DNA from: Pseudomonas anatoliensis
GTDB lineage: Bacteria; Pseudomonadota; Gammaproteobacteria; Pseudomonadales; Pseudomonadaceae
Reading direction: 5' to 3'
Assembly (NCBI RefSeq): GCF_017976235.1
Contig: NZ_JACVHC010000005.1
Coordinates: forward strand, 186,001-250,000
Length of the DNA: 64,000 nucleotides
Made by a program: the position numbers and the translations under genes. Under the pieces are notes generated by a model. That model had not been told where the DNA came from. It did not search any database and saw only the letters and a program-made list of their open reading frames with translations. Shown here in pieces: positions 1 through 9,525 of the stretch (position 1 is the stretch's first letter; each line of letters starts with the position of its first letter).

Positions 1-1281
1 CGGATGACGCAGAACGATGGTTTCGTTGCGGTCCGGGCCCGTCGAAATAATGTCGATCGGCGCGCCGATCAACTCTTCAACGCGCTTGATGTAGGCACGA
101 GCGTTAGCTGGCAGCTCTTCCAGGGTTTTGGCACCCACGGTCGATTCGGTCCAGCCCGGCACTTCTTCGTACACAGGCTGAAGGCCAACGTAGCTGTCAG
201 CGTCTGTCGGGGCAACGTCTTTGCCTTCGGCATCTTTGTAGCCGATGCAGATGTTGATCGTTTGCAGGCCGTCGAGTACGTCCAGCTTGGTCAGGCAGAT
301 GCCCGAAATGCTGTTCACATCGATAGCGCGACGCAGGATAACGGCGTCGAACCAGCCGCAACGACGGGCACGGCCGGTGGTAGCGCCGAACTCGTGACCT
401 TGTTTGGCCAGGTGCGCACCCACTTCGTCAAACAGCTCAGTCGGGAACGGGCCCGAACCTACGCGAGTGGTGTAAGCCTTGGTGATGCCCAGGATGTAGT
501 CCAGGAACATCGGGCCAACGCCCGAACCGGTCGCCACGCCACCCGCGGTGGTGTTGGAGCTGGTCACGTACGGATAGGTACCGTGGTCGATATCGAGCAA
601 CGAACCCTGAGCACCTTCGAACATGATGTCTTTGCCGGCGCGACGCAGGTCGTGCAGCTCGGCCGTCACGTCCAGCATCAGCGGCTTGAGCAGTTCTGCG
701 TATTCCTTGCACTCGGCGAGGGTTTTTTCGAACTCGATGGCCGGCTCTTTGTAGTAACCAACCAGCATGAAGTTGTGGTAATCCACCAGTTCACGCAGCT
801 TGTCTTCAAAGCGCGGCATGTTGAGCAGGTCGCCAACACGCAGGCCACGACGGGCAACCTTGTCTTCATAAGCCGGGCCAATGCCGCGACCGGTAGTACC
901 GATCTTCAGCTCGCCACGGGCCTTTTCACGAGCCTGGTCCAGCGCTACGTGGAAGGACAGGATCAGCGGGCAGGACGGGCTGATACGCAGGCGCTCGCGC
1001 ACCGGTACGCCTTTCTCTTCCAGCTTGGTGATCTCGCGCAGCAGGGCGTCAGGAGCAACCACTACGCCGTTGCCGATCAGGCACTGCACGCCTTCGCGCA
1101 GCACGCCCGACGGAATCAGGTGCAAGACAGTTTTTTCGCCGTCGATCACCAAGGTGTGACCAGCGTTGTGGCCACCCTGGTAGCGCACTACGGCGGCAGC
1201 ATGTTCGGTCAGCAGATCAACGATCTTGCCTTTGCCCTCATCACCCCATTGGGTGCCCAGGACTACGACATTCTTACCCAT
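1..1281 (-). CDS. purA: Adenylosuccinate synthetase PurA (3' end cut by window edge)
   Basis: PurA joins IMP and aspartate, using GTP, to make adenylosuccinate, the first committed step from IMP to AMP in the cytoplasm. Translation from the ATG at 1281 gives MGKNVVVLGTQWGDEGKGK, which contains the conserved N-terminal GTP-binding loop GDEGKGK, followed by the GGHNAGHT segment and later the TTGRGIGPAYEDK and GVGPMFLDYI motifs. The 427 codons in view compare with about 430 in the family, so only about three residues and the stop lie off the left edge. hisZ lies 54 bp upstream on the same strand, so the two are probably cotranscribed. No defect is visible. Confidence 0.97.
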   Translation of the reverse strand, partial: MGKNVVVLGTQWGDEGKGKIVDLLTEHAAAVVRYQGGHNAGHTLVIDGEKTVLHLIPSGVLREGVQCLIGNGVVVAPDALLREITKLEEKGVPVRERLRISPSCPLILSFHVALDQAREKARGELKIGTTGRGIGPAYEDKVARRGLRVGDLLNMPRFEDKLRELVDYHNFMLVGYYKEPAIEFEKTLAECKEYAELLKPLMLDVTAELHDLRRAGKDIMFEGAQGSLLDIDHGTYPYVTSSNTTAGGVATGSGVGPMFLDYILGITKAYTTRVGSGPFPTELFDEVGAHLAKQGHEFGATTGRARRCGWFDAVILRRAIDVNSISGICLTKLDVLDGLQTINICIGYKDAEGKDVAPTDADSYVGLQPVYEEVPGWTESTVGAKTLEELPANARAYIKRVEELIGAPIDIISTGPDRNETIVLRHP

Positions 1282-1335
1282 AACACTTGTCCTCATTCGC
1301 GCAAACTTGGTGCCGGCGATGGCCGGCAGGAAAAC

Positions 1336-2523
1336 TCAAGAAGCCAGTGGCGATACTTGCCAAAGCCCGTTCTGCTGAATCAATTGCCGGTCGCAGTCCG
1401 CATCACGGGCGGCGGCCAAAGGTTGTCCAGGCAATGCCTGAACGACACGCTGACCCTCACTGCGCAACTGACAAACCTGCTGCCAGAGTGCTGCATCCGT
1501 ACTGTCAGGCATCCAGATACCGCCAGACGGTAGCTCGATCTCAGCACGCCCCAGGGTCACCAGGGTTTTCAAATCGGTGGAAAAGCCAGTCGCCGGACGG
1601 GCGCGACCGAAGTCGGCACCGATGTCGTCGTAACGGCCGCCCTGAGCGATGGACTGGCCAACGCCCGGTACGAACACCGCGAACACCACACCGGTGTGGT
1701 AGTGATAACCGCGCAACTCGCCCAGATCAAAGTACAGCGGCAGCTCCGGGAAGCGTGCCGACAGGCGCTCGGCTATCGCCAGCAAATCTTCCAGTGCATC
1801 CAGCACCGGCGCCGGCGCATTGGCCAGACGTTCGCGGGCAGCGCTCAACACTTCACGGCCGCCGCACAAGTCAACCAGCGCACGGAGCATGCCGGACAGA
1901 TCGGCCGGCAAGCCTTCGGTCAAGGTAATGACCTCGTCGATGGCCTTGCGTTGCAACGCATCGAACAACTGCTGTTCGACTTCGCCGGACAGGCCGGCGG
2001 CGCGCGCCAGACCACGGTAGATCCCCACGTGACCGAGATCCATGTGCACGTCCGGCACATCGGCCAGTTGCAGCATGGCCAGCATCAGGCTGATCACTTC
2101 AACGTCGCTGCTCGGACTGGCATCGCCGTACAACTCGGCGCCCAACTGGATCGGACTGCGCGACGACGACAATGCACGCGGTTGGGCGTGCAATACGCTG
2201 CCGGCGTAGCACAGACGGCTCGGGCCCTCGCGACGCAGGGTGTGCGCATCGATGCGCGCCACTTGCGGCGTGATGTCGGCACGGAAACCCATCTGCCGCC
2301 CCGACTGCGGGTCGATGACCTTGAAGGTACGCAGATCGAGGTCCGAACCTGCGCCGGTCAGCAGGGATTCCAGGTACTCGATATGGGGAGTCACGACAAA
2401 CTCGTAACCCCAGCTCTGGAACAGATCCAACACCTGACGACGCGCGACTTCAATGCGCGCAGCTTCTGGTGGCAGTACTTCTTCGATGCCATCTGGCAGC
2501 AGCCAGCGGTCTACCGTTGCCAT
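1336..2523 (-). CDS. hisZ: ATP phosphoribosyltransferase regulatory subunit HisZ
   Basis: HisZ is a catalytically inactive paralogue of histidyl-tRNA synthetase. It pairs with the short form of HisG to make the active, histidine-sensitive first enzyme of histidine synthesis. The 395-aa product begins MATVDRWLLPDGIEEVLPPE and keeps the class II synthetase-like fold: GFRADITPQVARI near residue 80 is motif-2-like, and RGYHYHTGVVFAVF and AQGGRYDD follow later. It lacks the C-terminal anticodon-binding domain of true HisRS, as expected for HisZ. It is followed by purA, 54 bp downstream. Of note, no small DUF2065-type membrane gene is found between hisZ and hflC. Confidence 0.95.
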   Translation of the reverse strand: MATVDRWLLPDGIEEVLPPEAARIEVARRQVLDLFQSWGYEFVVTPHIEYLESLLTGAGSDLDLRTFKVIDPQSGRQMGFRADITPQVARIDAHTLRREGPSRLCYAGSVLHAQPRALSSSRSPIQLGAELYGDASPSSDVEVISLMLAMLQLADVPDVHMDLGHVGIYRGLARAAGLSGEVEQQLFDALQRKAIDEVITLTEGLPADLSGMLRALVDLCGGREVLSAARERLANAPAPVLDALEDLLAIAERLSARFPELPLYFDLGELRGYHYHTGVVFAVFVPGVGQSIAQGGRYDDIGADFGRARPATGFSTDLKTLVTLGRAEIELPSGGIWMPDSTDAALWQQVCQLRSEGQRVVQALPGQPLAAARDADCDRQLIQQNGLWQVSPLAS

Positions 2524-2728
2524 TACGCCATTCCCCTTTGATCCGGGCGGCCAGCACTAGGGCGAGCCTTGAGTGAAGCAGAAAATGACCGGTCCGTTCA
2601 AAACGCACGCGCATGAACGACGCAGCGAAAGGCCTTTAACCGGCTTCGCCCATCACTTTCCTCGAAAAACTGTCGAGCCATTCAACCCGATGTTCTGCAG
2701 TAACAACAGCAATCAAACGTGCAGACGC

Positions 2729-2752
2729 AAAAAAGCCGGGAATTTCCCGGCT
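2729..2752 (-). terminator. Rho-independent terminator downstream of hflC
   Basis: On the minus strand a GC-rich hairpin (AGCCGGG stem, positions 2734-2752) is followed by a run of six T residues (2729-2734 on the plus strand are A). It lies about 85 bp past the hflC stop and 200 bp before the hisZ start, so it probably ends the hflK-hflC transcript. The remaining intergenic DNA, 2524-2836, shows no other gene. Confidence 0.8.
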
Positions 2753-2836
2753 GCCGCATCATACACACGTTTTCCCAAAGGATCACCCCGCCCGAGGTTT
2801 TAGCCGCCGGGCGGAATGATTCAGGTCAACGCCGTA

Positions 2837-3706
2837 TCAAGGCTTGGACTTTTCCAGGTAACGGAAGAAGTCGCTGCTTGGGTCGAGGACCAAGACGTCG
2901 GATTTGTTCGCGAAGCTTTCACGGTAGGCGCGCAGGCTACGGTAGAAACCGTAGAACTCCTGATCCTGACCGTAGGCCTTGGAGTAGATCGCAGCGGCCT
3001 GGGCATCACCATCACCGCGAACCTCTTCAGATTCACGATAGGCTTCAGCCAGCAGCACGCGGCGTTGACGATCGGCGTCGGCACGGATGCCTTCAGCCAG
3101 TTCGTTACCCTTGGCGCGGTGCTCGCGAGCTTCACGCTCACGCTCGGTGCTCATACGTTCGAACACACTGCGGTTCACTTCTTTGGGCAGGTCGATGGCC
3201 TTGACCCGGACATCGACGACTTCGATACCCAACTCTTTTTCCGCCATCTTGTTCAGCGACGCGGTGATGTCAGCCATCAGCGCATCACGCTCGCCCGACA
3301 CGACTTCGTGCAGGGTGCGCTTACCGAACTGGTCACGCAGACCGGATTCCAGTCGACGGGAAAGACGCTCGTCGGCGATCTGCTTGAGGCCGGAAGTTGC
3401 GGTGTAGAAGCGCTCGGCATCTTTCACGCGCCACTTGGCGTAGGCATCGACCATCACGGCTTTCTTTTCCAGGGTCAGGAAGCGCTGCGTCGGTGCATCC
3501 AGCGTCAGCAGGCGAGCGTCGAACTTGCGCACCTGGTTGACGTAAGGCACTTTCACATGCAGACCCGGCTGGACATCGGCCTGAACCACACGACCGAATT
3601 GCAGCAACACCGCACGCTCGGTCTGAGCCACGATGTAGAAGCAGTTCCAGCCAACCAGTACGACAACGACGCCAACGATCAGGGCGATCAGCGATTTATT
3701 GCTCAT
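2837..3706 (-). CDS. hflC: HflC, inner-membrane SPFH protein modulating FtsH
   Basis: HflC and HflK form a large periplasm-facing SPFH-family complex around the membrane protease FtsH and limit its activity. The 289-aa product starts MSNKSLIALIVGVVVVLVG, a single N-terminal transmembrane anchor, followed by the SPFH/prohibitin domain (about residues 25-190) and a charged, Glu/Arg-rich coiled-coil segment. The length is normal. Its ATG shares one base with the hflK stop (TGATG at 3704-3708), so translation is coupled and the two subunits are probably made together. A strong terminator follows the gene. Confidence 0.95.
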   Translation of the reverse strand: MSNKSLIALIVGVVVVLVGWNCFYIVAQTERAVLLQFGRVVQADVQPGLHVKVPYVNQVRKFDARLLTLDAPTQRFLTLEKKAVMVDAYAKWRVKDAERFYTATSGLKQIADERLSRRLESGLRDQFGKRTLHEVVSGERDALMADITASLNKMAEKELGIEVVDVRVKAIDLPKEVNRSVFERMSTEREREAREHRAKGNELAEGIRADADRQRRVLLAEAYRESEEVRGDGDAQAAAIYSKAYGQDQEFYGFYRSLRAYRESFANKSDVLVLDPSSDFFRYLEKSKP

Positions 3707-4878
3707 CAGCGGGTCTCCCTTGTGCGCGACTGCGGCACGTCAGTGACATGCGGCGTGACGTCCGTGTTGCTGCTGGCGGCGGCCGAACCGGTTACCGGTG
3801 CGCTGCCCGAACTGTTCTGGATCATTTTGTCCAACGGCAGGTAAAGCAGATTGCTCTGGCCGTCCTTGTTGCCGGTCACGAGTACCTTGCTGGTGTTGCT
3901 GAAGACTTCCTGCATGGTGTCCAGGTACAGACGCTGGCGGGTGACTTCAGGCGCCTTGCGATACTCGGCGACCAGTTTGGTGAAGCGATCCGCCTCACCC
4001 TTGGCGCGCGAGACCGTTTCGTCGCGGTAACCGTTGGCATCCTCGAGGATACGCTGGGCCTGACCACGAGCTTCCGGCACCACGCCGTTGGCGTAGGTTT
4101 CTGCCTGGTTGCGCGAACGCTGCTCGTCTTCACGGGCACGGATCACGTCATCAAAGGCTTCCTGTACTTCACGCGGTGCAGCGGCGCTCTGTACGTTGAC
4201 CTGAGTAACGGTGATACCGGTGCGATAGGTATCGAGGAAACGCTGGAGACGCTCCTTGATTTCGCTGGCCATCAACTCACGACCTTCGGTCAGCACCTGA
4301 TCCATCGCGGTGGAACCCACCACGTGACGCAGCGCACTTTCGGTCGCGTGCTGCAGGCTGATTTCCGGCTGGTCGACGTTCAGCACGAAGTCCTGCAGGT
4401 TGCTGATCTTGTACTGCACGGTCAGCGGCACTTCGACGATGTTCTCGTCTTCGGTCAGCATCTGGCCCTGCTTGGTGTAGGCACGCTCACGCGTGACGTT
4501 CTCCATGTACTTTTTATCGATCGGCGGGAAGTAGATGTTCAGACCCGGGCCGACGGTTTCGTAGTATTTGCCGAAGCGCAGCACTACGGCTTGCTCCTGC
4601 TCGTCCACTACATAAACCGCGCTGTACAGCCAGACAGCCGCCAGCACAACGAGGGCGATACCGATCAGACCGCCGAAGCCGCCACCGCTCTTGCCCGAAC
4701 CACCGCCGTCATCACCACCGCGTTTCTTGCCACCACCGAACAAACCGTTCAGGCTTTCCTGCAGCTTTCGGAAGGCCTCGTCGAGATCTGGTGGCCCCTT
4801 GCGGTCGCCGTTATTGCGGCGCTTGCCACCCCAAGGATCCTGATTATTCGAGTTGCCACCCGGCTCATTCCAAGCCAT
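3706..4878 (-). CDS. hflK: HflK, inner-membrane SPFH protein modulating FtsH
   Basis: HflK is the partner of HflC in the FtsH-regulating HflKC complex. The chosen start at 4878 gives MAWNEPGGNSNNQDPWGG, the family's Gly/Asn-rich cytoplasmic N-terminus, and has GGAGA six bases upstream. The frame stays open further upstream, to 4956, but that extension is not family-like. The product has 390 aa: a Gly-rich N-terminal tail (including a GGGKKRGGDDGGG run), one transmembrane segment near residue 70 (LIGIALVVLAAVWLYSAVYVV), the SPFH domain, and an Ala/Glu-rich helix. hflX lies 96 bp upstream on the same strand. Confidence 0.95.
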   Translation of the reverse strand: MAWNEPGGNSNNQDPWGGKRRNNGDRKGPPDLDEAFRKLQESLNGLFGGGKKRGGDDGGGSGKSGGGFGGLIGIALVVLAAVWLYSAVYVVDEQEQAVVLRFGKYYETVGPGLNIYFPPIDKKYMENVTRERAYTKQGQMLTEDENIVEVPLTVQYKISNLQDFVLNVDQPEISLQHATESALRHVVGSTAMDQVLTEGRELMASEIKERLQRFLDTYRTGITVTQVNVQSAAAPREVQEAFDDVIRAREDEQRSRNQAETYANGVVPEARGQAQRILEDANGYRDETVSRAKGEADRFTKLVAEYRKAPEVTRQRLYLDTMQEVFSNTSKVLVTGNKDGQSNLLYLPLDKMIQNSSGSAPVTGSAAASSNTDVTPHVTDVPQSRTRETR

Positions 4879-4974
4879 AGCGCTCTCCATCTGATAAAGC
4901 AAAGACGCACCCACGGCGCGCCGACCAATGCTACAGAATGCCTGACGTTGCGGCACAACCGCTTTGTCAGGCTT

Positions 4975-6276
4975 TTATTGCAAAGTGTGTTGCTCGATGA
5001 ATTCCATCGGCTGCAATCCTTCGCGGCTTACCAGTCGATTCAACTCGACCCGGGGCAAACGAACGGCCAGCAGGCTGATGCCTTCTTCGTCGTGCTCTTC
5101 TTTTTGCACCGCACCGAGTTCGAAAAACTGCGCACGCAGTCGAGCGAATTGTTGCGGCAAGCGCAATGTACCCACAAACAAATCACCGCCCAGCAACTCG
5201 GAAATGGCTTGTTCAAGTAATTCCAGACCACTGCCATCACGCGCCGACAACCATACCCGTTGCGGCTTGCCATCGGCATCGCGCTGGATTTGTGGCTCAA
5301 CACCTTCAAGCAAATCGAGTTTGTTATAGACCTCGAGGATCGGCAAGTCCTGGGCGCCAATCTCGCCCAGCACCACCATCACCTGCTCGATCTGCAACAT
5401 GCGATCCGGTTCGGCTGCGTCGATAACGTGCAACAGCAGGTCGGAGTTGCTCGACTCTTCGAGCGTAGACCGAAAAGCCTCGACCAGCTTGTGTGGCAAG
5501 TGACGAATGAAACCAACCGTGTCGGCCAGAACAATCGGCCCCAGGTCGTCCAGTTCCAGACGGCGCAAGGTCGGGTCCAGCGTGGCGAACAATTGATCAG
5601 CCGCGTACACGTCGGATTTGGTCACGTTATTGAAGAGCGTGGATTTACCGGCGTTGGTATAGCCCACCAGAGACACGGTAGGAATATCCGCACGCGAACG
5701 GCCGCGCCGCGACTGCTCACGCTGGCTGCGCACTTTTTCCAGCCGGCCCTTGATCTGACGCAGGCGAACCCGCAACAGACGACGGTCGGTTTCAAGCTGG
5801 GTTTCACCCGGACCGCGCATGCCGATACCGCCACCCTGACGCTCAAGGTGAGTCCAGCCACGAACCAGCCGCGTGCTCATGTGGTCAAGCTGGGCCAGTT
5901 CAACCTGGAGCTTGCCTTCATGGGTTCGGGCGCGCTGGGCGAAAATATCGAGAATCAGACCGGTACGGTCGATCACGCGACACTCGAAAACACGTTCGAG
6001 GTTACGTTCCTGACTGGGCGTGAGGATGTGATTGAAAATCACCAGATCGGCCTTTTCGGCATGGACCAGATCGCGCAGTTCCTCGACCTTGCCGCTGCCA
6101 ATCAGGAATTTGGCAGTTGGCCGATGACGCGGCACGTTAAAAAACGCAACGGTCTCGGCGCCTGCCGAATTAGCCAGTTCCTGAAACTCCTGCGGATCTT
6201 CGCGCGCCTCAGGGTCCTGTCCATCCAAGTGAACGAGGATTACTCGCTCACCACCACCGTGGCGCTCAAAGAACAA
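4975..6276 (-). CDS. hflX: GTPase HflX, ribosome-splitting/rescue factor
   Basis: HflX is a translational GTPase of the Obg-HflX group that binds 50S subunits and splits stalled ribosomes, notably under heat stress. The 433-aa product has the N-terminal HflX domain with the glycine-rich GGGIGMRGPGETQLETDRR segment (about residues 148-166), a basic coiled-coil linker, then the GTPase domain with P-loop GYTNAGKST (205-213), DTVGF (252-256) and NKLD (318-321). The length is usual for the family. It lies 12 bp downstream of hfq on the same strand, the conserved hfq-hflX-hflKC order. Confidence 0.97.
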   Translation of the reverse strand: MFFERHGGGERVILVHLDGQDPEAREDPQEFQELANSAGAETVAFFNVPRHRPTAKFLIGSGKVEELRDLVHAEKADLVIFNHILTPSQERNLERVFECRVIDRTGLILDIFAQRARTHEGKLQVELAQLDHMSTRLVRGWTHLERQGGGIGMRGPGETQLETDRRLLRVRLRQIKGRLEKVRSQREQSRRGRSRADIPTVSLVGYTNAGKSTLFNNVTKSDVYAADQLFATLDPTLRRLELDDLGPIVLADTVGFIRHLPHKLVEAFRSTLEESSNSDLLLHVIDAAEPDRMLQIEQVMVVLGEIGAQDLPILEVYNKLDLLEGVEPQIQRDADGKPQRVWLSARDGSGLELLEQAISELLGGDLFVGTLRLPQQFARLRAQFFELGAVQKEEHDEEGISLLAVRLPRVELNRLVSREGLQPMEFIEQHTLQ

Positions 6277-6288
6277 AGGAGACTCCTA

Positions 6289-6549
6289 TCAGGCGTTACC
6301 TGGCTCAGCGTCACCTGCTTCGGATTCGGTTGCGCTAGGCAGACGAATTGGACGAACCGGCACGACTGTCGAGATAGCGTGTTTGTAAACCATTTGGCTC
6401 ACGGTGTTTTTCAGCAGGATCACGAACTGGTCGAACGACTCGATCGTGCCTTGCAGTTTGATACCGTTGACCAGGTAGATGGAAACCCCAACTTTCTCTT
6501 TACGTAAAGTATTCAGGTAAGGGTCTTGTAGCGAATGCCCTTTTGACAT
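6289..6549 (-). CDS. hfq: RNA chaperone Hfq
   Basis: Hfq is a hexameric Sm-like protein that pairs small RNAs with mRNAs. In Pseudomonas it also mediates catabolite repression with Crc. The start at 6549 gives MSKGHSLQDPYLNTLRKEK, which is nearly invariant in the family, and an AAAGGAG Shine-Dalgarno lies eight bases upstream. An in-frame GTG three codons earlier is too close to that site to be used. The 86-aa product holds the Sm1 (VNGIKLQGTIESFDQF) and Sm2 (YKHAISTVVP) motifs and a short, variable acidic C-terminal tail. It lies between miaA and hflX. Confidence 0.97.
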   Translation of the reverse strand: MSKGHSLQDPYLNTLRKEKVGVSIYLVNGIKLQGTIESFDQFVILLKNTVSQMVYKHAISTVVPVRPIRLPSATESEAGDAEPGNA

Positions 6550-6643
6550 GTGCCGCACTCCTTTAAGGATTCAATAATAAAAATAGGTAATTCAGATGGC
6601 TTTGGCCGTCACACCCCCAAGGATAGACGGCAATTGCAAGGAC

Positions 6644-7615
6644 TCAGCTCAATATGGAGATGGTCCCAAGGTATTTCAAGGCGCGCGGCAGATTGTCGCA
6701 ATCAAGGCTGTCGAGCCAGTGCAGATCTTCCCAACTGCGCAGCCAGGTGAACTGGCGCTTGGCCAACTGGCGCGTGGCGATGATGCCGCGCTCCTGCATT
6801 TCAGCCAATGTCAGCTTGCCATCCAGGTAGTCCCAGACTTGGCGGTAGCCTACCGCACGTATAGACGGCAACCCCGAATGCAGGTCACTTCTTTTACGCA
6901 GGGCTACGACCTCGTCGATGAATCCCTGTTCCAACATATTTGTGAATCTTTGTTTAATGCGCTCGTGCAGTACCTGACGATTCGCCGGGGCAATGGCCAA
7001 GTTCGCGACAGTATAGGGCAATTGTTGCAGTCCCGAAGCGGCTGCTTCAGTACTTTGCGCAGATTGTTGCTCACGTAGCGCAGTCATGCTCTGACCACTG
7101 ACCCGATAGACTTCCAGCGCGCGACTCAAGCGCTGTGGATCGTTCGGATGAATCCGCGCGGCGGACACCGGGTCGATCACCGCCAATTGATCGTGCAGGG
7201 CTTGCCAGCCAAGGCGTGCAGCCTCTTCTTCGATCTGCGCGCGTACCTCGGGATCGGCCGCTGGCATATCCGCCAGACCTTCGACCAAAGCCTTGTAATA
7301 GAGCATTGTGCCGCCGACCAGCAGCGGAATTTTTCCGCGCGCGGTGATTTCAGCCATGGCTTGCAAGGCATCGCGACGAAAATCCGCAGCCGAATAGGCT
7401 TCAACCGGATCGAGAATGTCGATCAGACGGTGAGGATATTCAGCCAGAAGCTCTTTTGAGGGCTTGGCGGTGCCGATGTCCATGCCGCGATAGACCAGCG
7501 CCGAGTCGACACTGATCAGCTCGCACGGCAACACTTTGGTCAACTCGATGGCCAGGTCGGTCTTGCCCGCAGCGGTCGGGCCCATCAGGAAAATCGCTGG
7601 AGGAAGCTGGCTCAT
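6644..7615 (-). CDS. miaA: tRNA dimethylallyltransferase MiaA
   Basis: MiaA transfers a dimethylallyl group to A37 of tRNAs that read UNN codons, the first step to ms2i6A. The start at 7615 gives MSQLPPAIFLMGPTAAGKT with the P-loop GPTAAGKT at residues 12-19. DSALVYRGMDIGTAKP follows as the dimethylallyl-diphosphate/tRNA-binding region, and RAVGYRQVWDYL lies near the C-terminus. The product has 323 aa, the normal length. Its ATG overlaps the mutL stop by one base (TGATG at 7613-7617), so translation is coupled to mutL. hfq follows 94 bp downstream. Confidence 0.96.
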   Translation of the reverse strand: MSQLPPAIFLMGPTAAGKTDLAIELTKVLPCELISVDSALVYRGMDIGTAKPSKELLAEYPHRLIDILDPVEAYSAADFRRDALQAMAEITARGKIPLLVGGTMLYYKALVEGLADMPAADPEVRAQIEEEAARLGWQALHDQLAVIDPVSAARIHPNDPQRLSRALEVYRVSGQSMTALREQQSAQSTEAAASGLQQLPYTVANLAIAPANRQVLHERIKQRFTNMLEQGFIDEVVALRKRSDLHSGLPSIRAVGYRQVWDYLDGKLTLAEMQERGIIATRQLAKRQFTWLRSWEDLHWLDSLDCDNLPRALKYLGTISILS

Positions 7616-9525
7616 CAACGACCGCGCAAAAACAGTTTGTCCAGATCGTCCAGGCCCAATTGGGTCCAGGTCGGTCGGCCATGGTTGCATTGACCACTGC
7701 GCTCGGTGTTTTCCATGTCACGCAGCAGGCCGTTCATTTCCGGCAGGGCCAGGCGCCGGTTGGCGCGGATCGCGCCGTGGCAGGCCATGGTGCCGAGCAG
7801 TTCGTTCAGGTGTGCCTGAATCCGGTCGCTGGTGCCGTATTCCATCAAATCCGACAGCACGTCGCCGACCAAACGGTTGGCTTCGGCTTGCTTGAGCAGC
7901 GCTGGAATCTGGCGGATCGCCAATGTTTCCGGGCCCAGACGCTGCAATTCAAAGCCCAGTCGCTGGAACCACGCGGCATGCTCTTCGGCGCAATCGGCCT
8001 CACGCTGACTGACCGCCAGCGATTCCGGCACCAGCAACGGTTGGCCGCTGAGGCCTTCGCTGGCCATGGCGATCTTCAAGCGCTCGTACATGATCCGCTC
8101 GTGGGCAGCATGCATGTCCACCAGCACCAGGCCTTGGGCGTTCTCGGACAAGATGTAGATGCCTTTCAACTGCGCCAATGCGTAGCCGAGCGGCGGAATG
8201 TCTTCCTGACCAGCCGGCAATGCATTGGCATTGGCTTCTGGCAACGGCGCGAAAAACTCGCGGTATGCCGCCTGAGCCTCAGCGGCCGGCGGCACGGCGG
8301 ATTGCGGGCGTGGCGTGTATTGATACTGGTAAGCGCCGCCAGCGCTGGCGCCCGACGACGTGTTGAACGCCGGTTGTGCTTGCGGTTGCTCCAGCAGCGC
8401 ATTGGCCGCCAGACGCATTTCGCCCTGCGGCCCGAATTCGCCGGCATCAAGCCCTGTCGGGCGGACGACGGCAGTGGTGACCGAACCGGCAAGCTGATCT
8501 TCCGGGCGCACATCGCCCAACGCACGGTGCAGCGTGCCGTAAAGGAAGTCATGCACCATGCGCCCGTCGCGGAAGCGCACTTCGTGTTTGGTCGGGTGAA
8601 CGTTAACGTCCACCGCCGCCGGATCAACCTCGAAAAACAGCGCAAACGTTGGGTGACGACCGTTGAACAGCACGTCGCGATAAGCCTGGCGCACCGCATG
8701 GGCCACCAGTTTGTCGCGCACCGCACGGCCATTCACGAAGAAGTACTGCAAGTCCGCTTGGCTGCGGTTGAAAGTAGGCAACCCGACCCAGCCCCACAGG
8801 TGCAAGCCATTGCGTTCGATCTCGATCGGCAGCGCCTGCTCAAGAAAACCCGAGCCGCAGATCGCCGCCACACGCCGGGCGCGGGCCGCATCGTCGTGGG
8901 CTTCGTGCAGGCTGAGGATGGTCTTGCCGTTGTGGCGCAGATGGAAAGCCACGTCGAAACGCGCCAGTGCCAGACGTTTGATCACTTCTTGGAGGTGATC
9001 GAATTCGGTTTTTTCAGTCTTGAGGAATTTGCGTCGTGCCGGCGTATTGAAGAACAAGTCACGCACTTCCACCGAAGTGCCCACCGGATGCGCGGCCGGC
9101 TGAACACGCGGCGCCATGTCGCGACCTTCGGTTTCAACCTGCCAGGCCTGATCGGCATCGCGGGTACGCGAAGTCAGGGTCAGGCGCGCCACGGAACTGA
9201 TCGATGCCAAGGCTTCACCGCGAAAGCCCAGGCTCATCACCTGCTCAAGATCTTCCAGATTACGAATCTTGCTGGTGGCGTGGCGGGCCAGCGCCAGCGG
9301 CAGGTCGTCGGCGGAGATGCCGCTGCCGTCGTCGCGAACCCGCAACAGCTTTACGCCGCCCTGCTCGACATCGACGTCGATGCGTTTCGCTCCGGAGTCG
9401 AGGCTGTTTTCCAGCAGTTCCTTGATCACCGACGCCGGGCGCTCGACCACTTCACCGGCGGCGATCTGGTTCGCCAGCCGTGGGCTGAGCAGTTCGATGC
9501 GGGCCATATTCAAGACCTGATTCAT
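7615..9525 (-). CDS. mutL: DNA mismatch repair protein MutL
   Basis: MutL couples MutS mismatch recognition to downstream repair. In Pseudomonas, which lacks MutH, it carries its own endonuclease function. The 636-aa product has the GHKL ATPase domain (LANQIAAGEVVERPASV, then DDGSGI and GFRGEAL), a long Pro/Ala-rich linker (about 330-440) and the C-terminal dimerisation domain (DMHAAHERIMYERLK, then the end segment with ACHGAIRANRRL and CNHGRPT). The ATG at 9525 overlaps the amiB stop (ATGA). A second in-frame ATG at 9507 gives MARIELLSPRLANQ and is equally family-like, so the exact start is uncertain by six codons. Confidence 0.96.
   Translation of the reverse strand: MNQVLNMARIELLSPRLANQIAAGEVVERPASVIKELLENSLDSGAKRIDVDVEQGGVKLLRVRDDGSGISADDLPLALARHATSKIRNLEDLEQVMSLGFRGEALASISSVARLTLTSRTRDADQAWQVETEGRDMAPRVQPAAHPVGTSVEVRDLFFNTPARRKFLKTEKTEFDHLQEVIKRLALARFDVAFHLRHNGKTILSLHEAHDDAARARRVAAICGSGFLEQALPIEIERNGLHLWGWVGLPTFNRSQADLQYFFVNGRAVRDKLVAHAVRQAYRDVLFNGRHPTFALFFEVDPAAVDVNVHPTKHEVRFRDGRMVHDFLYGTLHRALGDVRPEDQLAGSVTTAVVRPTGLDAGEFGPQGEMRLAANALLEQPQAQPAFNTSSGASAGGAYQYQYTPRPQSAVPPAAEAQAAYREFFAPLPEANANALPAGQEDIPPLGYALAQLKGIYILSENAQGLVLVDMHAAHERIMYERLKIAMASEGLSGQPLLVPESLAVSQREADCAEEHAAWFQRLGFELQRLGPETLAIRQIPALLKQAEANRLVGDVLSDLMEYGTSDRIQAHLNELLGTMACHGAIRANRRLALPEMNGLLRDMENTERSGQCNHGRPTWTQLGLDDLDKLFLRGR

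Noticed and set aside
4..1533. A 509-codon plus-strand frame opposite purA
   Set aside because: Shadow of purA running on into hisZ; no plausible start or family.
4937..4980. Hairpin GCCTGAC/GTCAGGC between hflX and hflK as a terminator
   Set aside because: The loop is long and on the minus strand, the transcribed direction, no T run follows; the few T residues are on the wrong side.
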